Shown one piece after another: positions 53,066 to 61,200 of a stretch of 64,000 nt of DNA. A program made the position numbers and the translations under genes. The notes beneath the pieces are model-generated. The model searched no databases. It had not been told where the DNA came from and saw only the letters and a list, made by a program, of their open reading frames with translations. The DNA lies in assembly GCA_965224235.1 (NCBI GenBank), contig CBDCYP010000002.1, positions 1,612,001 through 1,676,000 of the forward strand. The letters run 5' to 3'. Source of the DNA: G958295935 sp965224235 (GTDB lineage Bacteria; Chloroflexota; Dehalococcoidia; Lucifugimonadales; Lucifugimonadaceae). How positions within the stretch are numbered: position 1 is the first letter of the stretch; the number at the start of each line of letters is the position of its first letter.

Positions 53066-53430
53066 GACCGGCGCACCTCGTCGACATCAACCTATCACCC
53101 GATTGGATACCGGCGCTGGAGAAGCACGGATGGCAGGCAGCGCACTGGTCCGAGATCGGCGACCCAAGAGCCGGCGACAGGGACATAATGGATTGGGCGG
53201 TGGCACAGAAATACGTCGTGTTCACCCATGACCTAGACTTCGGCGCCATGCTGGCGCTGACGCATGACGTCGGCCCGAGTGTGCTTCGAGTCCGCGCCGA
53301 GAACATCCTCCCGGACTACCTGGAAGGCTCGGTCATCGCCGCTCTCAACCAGCATGAGGCCGATCTGTCCTCTGGAGCATTGGTCGTCGTTGACGAGAGC
53401 CGAAGCCGGGTTCGAGTGTTGCCGATATGA
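53062..53430 (+). CDS. DUF5615 PIN-like toxin
   Basis: 122 residues: HLVDINLSPDWIPALEKHGW, HWSEIGDPRAGDRDIMDWAV, VVFTHDLDFGAML, with the acidic residues of the Mut7-C/PIN-like fold (D in VDINLS, D in AGDRDI, D in THDLDF). Intact; partner of DUF433. It overlaps the DprA-like gene by 4 nt. Confidence 0.9.
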   Translation: MRPAHLVDINLSPDWIPALEKHGWQAAHWSEIGDPRAGDRDIMDWAVAQKYVVFTHDLDFGAMLALTHDVGPSVLRVRAENILPDYLEGSVIAALNQHEADLSSGALVVVDESRSRVRVLPI

Positions 53431-54077
53431 GGCCGTGCGCAGTCGCGGGCCACCCACCGCAAACCCCCGCCGTTGTCAAGGTGAACGGCCGGACTGCGCC
53501 CTTACTGCCGCCGGAGACGGCGCACCGAGGCAACCTGAGCCTGCTCGAAGAGCCGCTGACAGCCCTCTTCTGCTCAAATCGCTGCCCCGGCGATCTGATC
53601 CTCAAGACCTACGACCTGGCCAGGGCCATGCGCGACGCCGCAGCGCCCGTGATTGGTGGCTTCCAAACGCCGATGGAGAAGGAGTGCCTGCGCCTGCTGC
53701 TCCGGGGCAGCCAACCCGTGGTGGTTTGTCCGGCCCGAGGTATCGACAACCTGCGCATACCCCGCGACTGGCGTGACCCTCTGAAAGAAGGCAGGCTGCT
53801 GGTCCTCTCGCCCTTCCCCCCCTCCCAGCGTAGGCCCACGGCTGAGACGGCGGGCCTACGCAACGACCTTGTGGCGGCCCTCGCCCACCATGTCTTCATC
53901 GCCCACGCCGCGCCCGGCAGCAAGACGGAGGCCTTCGCGCGCAAGCTCGCCGCCTCCGGCAAGTCCCTGCTGACGTTGGACAGCCCTGCTAACGCGAACC
54001 TGGTGGGGATTGGTGCAGAGGCACGTAGCAGCAGGGGAGTGGGAGAGCGTGCATCCGGGACCCGATGGGAGGGCTAG
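53427..54077 (+). CDS. DprA/SLOG-like Rossmann protein
   Basis: 216 residues with LKTYDLARAMRDAAAPVIGG, FQTPMEKECLRLLLRGSQPVVVCPARGI, LVLSPFPPSQRRPTAETAGLRNDLVAALAHHVFIAHA, PGSKTEAFARKLAASGKSLLTLD: the DprA/SLOG nucleotide-binding fold. Standalone DprA-like proteins of this size occur in defence loci. The first 25 residues are poor. Start ATG 53427 overlaps the DUF5615 stop, and the AAA ATPase gene starts 4 nt after its stop, so it may be the sensor or accessory of the downstream pair. Confidence 0.7.
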   Translation: MRPCAVAGHPPQTPAVVKVNGRTAPLLPPETAHRGNLSLLEEPLTALFCSNRCPGDLILKTYDLARAMRDAAAPVIGGFQTPMEKECLRLLLRGSQPVVVCPARGIDNLRIPRDWRDPLKEGRLLVLSPFPPSQRRPTAETAGLRNDLVAALAHHVFIAHAAPGSKTEAFARKLAASGKSLLTLDSPANANLVGIGAEARSSRGVGERASGTRWEG

Positions 54078-54080
54078 ACA

Positions 54081-55640
54081 ATGACTACATCACGCAAACC
54101 GGACACGCTTAAGCTGAGCGTCAAGAACTTTGGGCCAATAGTCGAGGCAGAAATAGACCTGCGCCCACTTACCGTGTTCGTCGGACCTAGCAATACGGGT
54201 AAGTCTTACCTGGCGACACTCATCTATGCGTTGCACAAAGTATTCGGCGCAAACCCGGATTCAACTGGCCTGATTCGTCAAAAGAAGTCTCGCTTCCTGC
54301 AAACAGGAAACGAAGAGGTAGAGTTTCCTGCGGATGCTACAGAAAGGCTGCTGGAATGGGCAAGAACCCTAAAGAGGAGCGGATCTGCAGTGCGCCGTTC
54401 AGGTGACTCAAGCATTGAGGTACCGGAATCTGTCGCATCTTTTCTCCGTCCTTTGTTCACCAACAGCAATCGACTTGGATCTATTCTTGCAGAGGAGATA
54501 GGCCGTTGTTTTGGAATTGCTGAAGCTAGCAGGCTGATTCGCCATGGCAGTAGGAACGGGGCGAAAGTCGCTGTTCGGCACCGGATTGAAAGGGAATCAA
54601 ACGGCCCAGAGTCATTCGAGCATGTGCTGACGATGAAAGGCCGATCCGCCAAGTTTCAGTCCTTCATTCCCAATGATATGACGCTTAGGGTCGAGGAAAT
54701 GGGTCAAATGATCCTGTCCTATACGTGGAATCGGGAGTGGACTCGCCAACCGATCTTGGACGAAGACCAAGTGCGATTCCTTACCAAAGAGAGAATTGCA
54801 TACCTAGTAGATGATATAGTCACTCGCTCTGTAGGCTTCCTAGGTCATGCTGCCCACTACCTTCCCGCTGACCGTACGGGAATAATGCATACTCATAAAG
54901 CAGTCGTTGGTTCTCTAATAAGCAGGGCTTCGCGAGCTGGGCATCAAGAAAACACGCCACAGGCGCTCTCAGGTGTTATCACGGATTTTCTTGAATCCCT
55001 CATGAGACTGGAAGAGAGAATTTGGCCGAAGGGCCTCGCTGGAACCAGTACAGAACTTGCTGATAGACTCGAAACAGAGCTGTTGGGCGGCGCGATCCAC
55101 AGCGTGAACTCCGTTAGTGGCTACCCTGAGTTCTACTATCAGCCAGATGGCTGGAGGGATCGTTTGCCCCTGATGAATGTCTCGTCCATGGTGTCGGAGC
55201 TCGCACCGGTTGTGCTGTACCTGCGACATGTGGTTCGTCCCGGCAACTTGTTCATCATTGAAGAGCCGGAGTCCCACTTGCATCCCGGGATGCAGGTGGA
55301 GTTTGTGCGCCAGCTTGCGAGAGTAATCCGATCAGGCATCCATGTGATTCTTACTACACACAGTGAGTGGGTGCTGGACGAGCTTACAAACCTGGCGTTA
55401 CTGGATCAACTTCCGGAGTCGCGCAGGGAGGGAATCGCTGGAGCCAACTACACACTCAGTTCCAATGAAGTGGGGGTATGGCTCTTCGAACCGAAGCGGC
55501 GCCCTCGTGGGGCTGTGGTCAAGGAGGTTCCTTTCGATGTGGAGTTTGGTGGTTTCCGGTCTGGATTTGATGACGTTGCAGTCGGCACGTACAACGACTA
55601 TGCGGAAATATTCAATCGGATGGAGAAAGTGTCTGAGTGA
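54081..55640 (+). CDS. ABC-type AAA ATPase of a two-gene module
   Basis: A 519-residue AAA_15/AAA_21-type (SMC/OLD-like) ATPase without TOPRIM. LKLSVKNFGPIVEAEIDL and VFVGPSNTGKSYLATLIYAL (Walker A, about 31-45) open it; LFIIEEPESHLHPGMQVEFV (Walker B/D-loop, about 389) and ILTTHSEWVLDEL (switch His) close the ATPase. The middle 250 residues should form the coiled-coil or insertion arms. The tail is VEFGGFRSGFDDVAVGTYND, typical of AAA ATPases that sit next to a small nuclease. The GTGA overlap with the next gene implies fixed stoichiometry, as in Septu, PARIS or Gabija-type pairs. Confidence 0.85.
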   Translation: MTTSRKPDTLKLSVKNFGPIVEAEIDLRPLTVFVGPSNTGKSYLATLIYALHKVFGANPDSTGLIRQKKSRFLQTGNEEVEFPADATERLLEWARTLKRSGSAVRRSGDSSIEVPESVASFLRPLFTNSNRLGSILAEEIGRCFGIAEASRLIRHGSRNGAKVAVRHRIERESNGPESFEHVLTMKGRSAKFQSFIPNDMTLRVEEMGQMILSYTWNREWTRQPILDEDQVRFLTKERIAYLVDDIVTRSVGFLGHAAHYLPADRTGIMHTHKAVVGSLISRASRAGHQENTPQALSGVITDFLESLMRLEERIWPKGLAGTSTELADRLETELLGGAIHSVNSVSGYPEFYYQPDGWRDRLPLMNVSSMVSELAPVVLYLRHVVRPGNLFIIEEPESHLHPGMQVEFVRQLARVIRSGIHVILTTHSEWVLDELTNLALLDQLPESRREGIAGANYTLSSNEVGVWLFEPKRRPRGAVVKEVPFDVEFGGFRSGFDDVAVGTYNDYAEIFNRMEKVSE

Positions 55641-56113
55641 CAACACTCGTGGAACTCGTTCGAACCAAAGTGCCGCAGAGTTGTTGTGCGCGCAAATGCC
55701 AGGCCCAGGGATGTTCTGTGAATATGAAGGGGGCCCCTAGACCATTCCTTCTAATAGCTATGGACTGTCAGGAACTCTCCTTTGGTCATGACGCCCCACG
55801 GTGCGATTTCGTCTTTTTCAGCGACAACGGTAATTGGGTGGTGCCAATCGAATTAAAGGGTCATAAACCTAGGGCAAGTCAGTTGGTCCGCCAATTGCAA
55901 GCAGGCGCACACTTTGCTGAGCGGCTTGTACCCAAGACAATGGATGTTCAGATCAGACCAATCGCGGCGTATAGCGGCAGGGTTCACCCCAACGAGCGCA
56001 ACCAACTCCGTCGGAGTTCGTCGCAAATATCCTTTCGAGGAGAATCGTCCACAATTGTGCTAAAGAGATGTGGAATCTCTCTCGTTGAAGCGCTAAGGAT
56101 TAAGACGAGGTGA
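55637..56113 (+). CDS. Cys-rich effector with possible D-ExK nuclease signature
   Basis: 158 residues from GTG 55637, overlapping the ATPase stop. Four clustered Cys at about 16-26 (SCCARKCQAQGC) suggest a zinc site. CDFVFFSDNGNWVVPIELKG puts an Asp in one strand and E-L-K at the end of the next (about 56 and 71-73), the D-ExK arrangement of PD-(D/E)XK nucleases; helices follow (ASQLVRQLQAGAHFAERLV). C-terminal SSQISFRGESSTIVLKRCGI is strand-rich. I know no named family. Best reading: the effector nuclease of the ATPase. It could instead be a non-catalytic partner. Confidence 0.6.
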   Translation: MTTLVELVRTKVPQSCCARKCQAQGCSVNMKGAPRPFLLIAMDCQELSFGHDAPRCDFVFFSDNGNWVVPIELKGHKPRASQLVRQLQAGAHFAERLVPKTMDVQIRPIAAYSGRVHPNERNQLRRSSSQISFRGESSTIVLKRCGISLVEALRIKTR

Positions 56114-56240
56114 CCAACTCTCATAAGTTCCGCTATGAGTTCCGGCACAGGGCCATACTCATTCAAATGCCTGGCACATGATTGCGGGTTAGGCAACATA
56201 GAACCTGAGAGCTATCCTTGGATCCAGACGCTACAACGTC

Positions 56241-56290
56241 ACCTCCCACTGAAAAGTTCGCAGTATGGTACGCCGGGCCCACCAAGCTGT
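56241..56290 (-). repeat. IS-end relic shared with 8380-8430
   Basis: ACCTCCCACTGAAAAGTTCG and the next 30 bp match 8380-8430 (ACCTCCCAGCGAAAAGTTCG and following), with few mismatches and one gap. On the minus strand both read YCELFxGR. Probably the conserved end of an IS5-like element whose transposase remains lie at 56951-57660. Confidence 0.6.
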
Positions 56291-56655
56291 ACTGCACTGC
56301 GAACTCGCCCGTTCAGGGCGACTTCGGCGGCGTCTGCTCCCCTCATTTGGACTGTCGTGCGGCGTGGGAATGGTGTAACGCACCACGGCGTTGCAGGGCG
56401 TGACCTCGACCTCCTGACGAAGTACCGGGACGAAGGCGCGAGTCTCAGTCTGCTCGCTGGTCTTGAGGAACTCGCTCATGTCCTCTGCGTGTTCTTGTAC
56501 AAACCCCGGTACCGTACCTTGGCGTAGCCGAAGCGCCGTTTCACGTACAGGAACGGGTGTTCCACCTTCGCTCGAATCGACGCCTTCTTCTTCTCACTCT
56601 GCGCCTCCGCGCTCTGCGGGTCCAATCGTCTGCGCACGCTCGGCCCCATCGCCAC

Positions 56656-56912
56656 TCACCCTGCGACGCTCAACCCTGCGACTCTCAACCCTGCGACTCT
56701 CAACCCTGCGACTCTCAACCCTGCGACGCTCAACCCTGCGACGCTCAACCCTGCGACGCTCAACCATTCGACGCTCAACCATTCGACGCTCAACCCTGCG
56801 ACTCTCAACCCTGCAACTCTCAACCCTGCGACTCTCAACCTGCGACTCTCAACCCTGCGACTCTCACCATTCGACTCTCAACCCTGCGACTCTCAACCCT
56901 GCGCTCTCCGGC
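56656..56912. repeat. Seventeen-unit 15-bp minisatellite
   Basis: CTGCGACTCTCAACC and variants (CTGCGACGCTCAACC, ATTCGACGCTCAACC) repeat about 17 times with two units shortened. It lies inside the IS5 remnant. Because 15 is a multiple of three, all six frames look open here; no protein is implied. Confidence 0.9.
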
Positions 56913-56950
56913 CGCTTCTCCACCCCCTGATACCCTGCATCTGGCCACAC

Positions 56951-57460
56951 GCGCCGTCCTCGCCATGGAGGAGCCGATGCGCTTCGGTGAGGTTGTGCAC
57001 ATTTGCCTTGTTCTTCGTTGACCGCGGCGCTGCAATCAGCGTTGCGTCCATGATCGTCCCCGCTCGAAGCTGGACCCCTTGCGCTTCCAGATGACGGTTG
57101 ATCTCCTCGAACAGACTCTGCGCCGTTCCTCGCCATGGAGGTACCGATGGGCTTCGGTGAGGTCGTGCACATTTGCCTTGTTCTTCGTTGACCGAGGCGC
57201 TGCAATCAGCGTTGCGTCCATGATCGTCCCCGTTCGAAGCTTGACCCCTTGCGCTTCCAGATGACGGTTGATCTCCTCGAACAGACTCTGCGCCGTTCCT
57301 CGCCACGGAGGTGCCGATGGGCTTCGGTGAGGTCGTGCACATTTGCCTTGTTCTTCGTTGACCGAGGCGCTGCAATCAGCGTTGCGTCCATGATCGTCCC
57401 CGCTCGAAGCCGGACCCCTTGCGCTTCCAGATGACGGTTGATCTCCTCGAACAGACTCTG
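56951..57460. repeat. 170-bp tandem triplication
   Basis: Three head-to-tail copies (56951-57120, 57121-57290, 57291-57460), over 90 percent identical, each with CGCCATGGAG (CGCCACGGAG in the third), GGTCGTGCACATTTGCCTTG and ATGACGGTTGATCTCCTCGA. 170 is not a multiple of three, so the copies break the transposase frame. Confidence 0.9.
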
Positions 57461-57660
57461 CCCCAACTCGTGCTCTTCCAACAGATGGCGGAAGTTCAGG
57501 ATCGTCGTCTCGTCCGGCAGCGGGCCCGACAGTCGCAAACTCACGAACCGTCTCACCGACTCGACCTCGTAGAGCAGGTATTCCGTGCCCGGGTCGCTTA
57601 CGTTGTAGAACAGCTGCACGCGTAATCCAAGTCGGCAAATGCCGGTTGGTCTGCCACGTC
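56951..57660 (-). pseudogene. IS5-family transposase remnant
   Basis: Minus strand: VQLFYNVSDPGTEYLLYEVE, SVRRFVSLRLSGPLPDETTI, LNFRHLLEEHELGQSLFEEI, NRHLEAQGVRLRAGTIMDAT and LIAAPRSTKNKANVHDLTEA are the N-terminal half of an IS5 transposase up to the first catalytic Asp (TIMDAT). The stretch from SLFEEINRHL to LTEAHRHL is then repeated because of the 170-bp triplication, each copy in a new frame. The rest of the catalytic domain is missing. Confidence 0.9.
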
Positions 57661-57849
57661 CTCACCCCGGCGCTATGCTTCCATGTCGTATCTTCCTCCC
57701 CGTCGGGAAGGGGCTTGTTCAGAGCATCCTGGTTCGTTTAGCGAGTCCCGTTTGACCTATGCTGGTCGTAATATCGCTTTGGGGACAGGCTCGTGTACTG
57801 AACGGTTGCTTACCTTCTATCGGAGAATGGAATATAATGCGCGCCACCT

Positions 57850-58240
57850 GATTTTGAGGCTTGAAGGCGCCGCACGAATGAGACTCGCCCTGATCCTGGC
57901 CAAATCTGCCGCTGGCGCAACGGTGCGCCGACGGCTTCTTCTACCCCCCCCCCCCCCCCCCCCCCCCCGATTTTGGGGGCCTGGCTTGCAGGTAGCACGA
58001 CGATGGGCGCTACCGTGGGCGGCACCCTGCCCCCTGTCCCCTGGGCTCCTCCTCCTGGCGCTGGGGGCGCTGCTCTTCTCGTCGGCTGACCCCGCAGCCA
58101 CCCAGACCAATACCGGCTACGACACCGGCAATGCCGGCCTGGATCGAGGTCGACAGCCTGGCCAAGCTGAACGCGATGCGCTCGGACGCGAACGGCGACG
58201 GCGTGGCGTCCTCCGCCAACCGGAAGTTCGCAGACGTGAC
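57850..58240 (+). pseudogene. Remnant of a secreted surface protein with poly-C tract
   Basis: A hydrophobic signal-like segment PLSPGLLLLALGALLFSSADPAATQ is followed by TNTGYDTGNAG and, after a frameshift near 58140, WIEVDSLAKLNAMRSDANGD and GVASSANRKFADVTR, then stop. The (D)GxIEVxSLAxLNAxRxDxxGDG motif is common at the start of large secreted Chloroflexota-type proteins. The remnant ends just before the giant protein begins and contains the 25-nt poly-C run, so it is not a working gene. Confidence 0.5.
57944..57968 (+). repeat. Poly-C tract of 25
   Basis: Twenty-five consecutive C, 287 bp upstream of the giant surface-protein start. Either a hypermutable contingency tract or an assembly artefact; the other long homopolymer in the window is the 18-nt poly-G at 33146. 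Confidence 0.9.
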
Positions 58241-58254
58241 CCGGTGACCGCCTG

Positions 58255-61200
58255 ATGGCCGACCACTCACGCCGCTTCACGAGCCCGCCAGCCTTGACGG
58301 AGAGTAGAGGGGCGCCTCCCGACTCTGCCCGTAGGCCAAAGCCTCCGGGCGTCCGCGTCCTTGAGCTGAGCCGACTGGCCATCCTGCTGCTGGCCGTTGC
58401 CGCTCTGCTCGGCCTTTTCATGCTCGGTGGGGGCAACGTCTTGGCGCAAACCGCCGCCGGCATAACCGTCAACCCGGCGGCTTTGAGCGCGTTGACCGAG
58501 GCCGCCGGCGCCGCCCACTCGGCGAGTTTCACCGTGGCGCTCGATGCGGAGCCGGGCGGCGATGTCACGCTGACCCTGACACACGGCGCTGACGTCAGCC
58601 TCGACCAGACCACGCTGACGTTCACCACCACGACCTGGATTACCGCGCAGACGGTGACGGTGACGGCGGTGGACGACCGCATCGACGAGGTCGCCTCGGA
58701 GGACTTCAGCATCGCCCTGAGCGCGTCGGGCGGCGGCTACGGCGGCGCAACGGCGCAGGTCACGGGCAGCGTCACCGACGACGACACCGCCACGTTCACC
58801 GCCACGCTGGACAAGACCACGCTCGCCGAGGCGGACGCGGGTGTCGCCGCGGGTGTGGCCACGCTGACGGTGACAAAGACCAGCAGCAGCGTCGGCTGGC
58901 CAGACGACCGGGACATCGGCCTGACCCTCTCGGGCAGCGCGCGGGTGGGTGAGGACTTCACGCTGACCGTCGGCGACGGCTGGACCTTGTCGAAACCGTT
59001 CATCCTGCGCTTTGCGGCGGGCGCGACGGAGACGACGGCGATCATCACCGTGATCAACGACGCCCACGACGATGACGACGAGACGCTCAGCATTGCGGTC
59101 GACGCCGACGGCGCCGCCATCAGGACGACCGGCCCGCTGACGCTCACGCTGACGGACGACGACGATCCGCCGCTGAAGCTGAGCGCGCTGGCGGTGACCA
59201 CCGCCGCCACCCGCCAGATGTACCCGGCCTTCGACGCCGACACGTTCCACTACGCCGTAGGCTGCGAAACCGACGACGCCGCGACGACTGGCAAGCTGAC
59301 AGTGACGCTGTCGGCCGCAGACGCGGCCACGCGCGTGTCGGTCAACGGCGTGCAGGCCGCGAATCAGAACGGGGAGATTGAGCTAACCGGGCTCGACGGT
59401 TACAGTGACGTGAATATCGTCCTCAGCGACAGTAGCGGCGTGAACACTACCTATACCGTCCATTGCTTGCCGACGGTCTTTTCGAAAATCGTGACGACGA
59501 AGCAGCCGGGGGCGTGGGACGGGCTGCTGATGATGGGCATACGTTCAGGTGGGGAGGGCTATATCGTCATCATCGACAACAACGGCGTCCCGCGATTCCA
59601 CCGCCATGTCGCGACCGGAAAAATGTACGTGTCGCATTTCCGGACCCACCCCAACGGCAAGTATCCCTACTCATACGCCGTACAACACGGAGTCCTCACA
59701 GACAATCGGAATTGGGAACAGGTGGTGCTGGACCACGATTTTTCGGAGGTCCAGCGTGTGCGCACGGTCGGTCTGAAGCACACCGACAACCACGACTTTG
59801 TGATCCGGGAAAACGGCAACTACATACTACAGGCCTACGAGCCCAACGTGCGTGACATGACCGGATATACCGATGAGGAAGGCAATCCGTTTGGGAGCAG
59901 CGCGAACGTCATCGATGCAATCATCCAGGAAGTGACGCCCGATGGAGCGGTGGTCCGTCAGGTGAACTCTTGGGATGTCTTTGACGTGGAGGACTGCCAG
60001 CGGGCCAATGGCTATATCCACCACGACTGGGCCCATATCAACTCGGTGCAAGCGGTTGGCGATGACTACATCGCCAGCTATCGATATTGCAATCAGGCGC
60101 TGCGGATCAACGCGCGAACCGGCAAGGTGGTCTGGCGGCTGGGCCTGAGCAAGAAAAGCGACGCGTACTGGATCGCGAGGGACGGCAAAGCGCCGCTGAA
60201 GATCGTGGGCGACCCCTACGGAGAGTTCTGCTGGCAACACTCGGCCCGCCTGCAGCCCAATGGCCATTTCATGCTCTACGACAACGGCGGCAGCTATTGC
60301 GCTGGCGCCCGCACACCTAAACAATTCAGCAGGGCCTTGGAATACGCCCTCGACCTGGAGCGGGGCGAGGCGACCTTCGTCCGCCACCACTCGTTCAACG
60401 GCAAATTTGAGGTTTTCGCCCCATATGAGGGCATCGTTGAGGTGATGGGCAACGGCAATTGGCTGATCAGTTGGGGCGGATCTCGGCGCACTGCGGTGAC
60501 CGAGGTGATCCCCGGCCCGAGGTGGTCGGAGACGCAAGGCCAACAGCTGCTCTCGGTCAAGATCTGGTACAAAAACACTCGCTTTGCGCCCCGGACCTAC
60601 CCGCTGAGTCCGGGAACGCTGGAGAGGGCGTGGCCGCCCGGCGCGCTGACGGAGGAGCTAGCCGAGAGCGCGTCCAACTCGACCGTTCACCTGGGCGCGT
60701 CGGACACGGTGAACGTGGTGGTGACCTTCAGCCGCCCGGTGGTGGACTTCGCCGCGAACTCGCCGTCAATCAGCGTAAAGGGCGCGACGGTCAAGAGCGT
60801 CGCGCCCCACATCGGGGCGGGCGAGGCGGCGCATGCCTACCTGTTCGAGCTCACTCCCGCCGGCGACGCTGCGGTCGAGTTCGAGTTGATCGCGGGCCAG
60901 GCCTGCGCCGACGGCGGCATCTGCGCGAAGGACGGCTCGACGCTGTCGACGGTGCGGACGAAGCGCAGCGTCGCGGCGATATTGGCAGTTTCCGGTCTGG
61001 CGGATGCGTCGCTGGCCGAGAACACGGCCTACGGCCCGGTCACGCCGTCGGTGGCGCCCACTCCGACCGGGTCGGCTACCTGGTCGCTGGAAGGCGACGA
61101 CGCGGGCGACTTCACGATCAACGCCAGCACGGGCGCGCTGAGCATGGTCGCGCGGGACTTCGAAGCTCCGGCGGATGCGGACGCCGACAACGTGTACGAG

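Noticed and set aside
56656..56912. Possible CRISPR array
   Set aside because: Units are 15 bp with no spacers; no cas genes anywhere in the window.
56463..57035. Open frames of the type RRVESRRVE or RVAGLRVAGL, resembling pentapeptide repeats
   Set aside because: A 15-bp repeat leaves all frames open; no start, no flanking coding sequence, and it sits inside IS debris.
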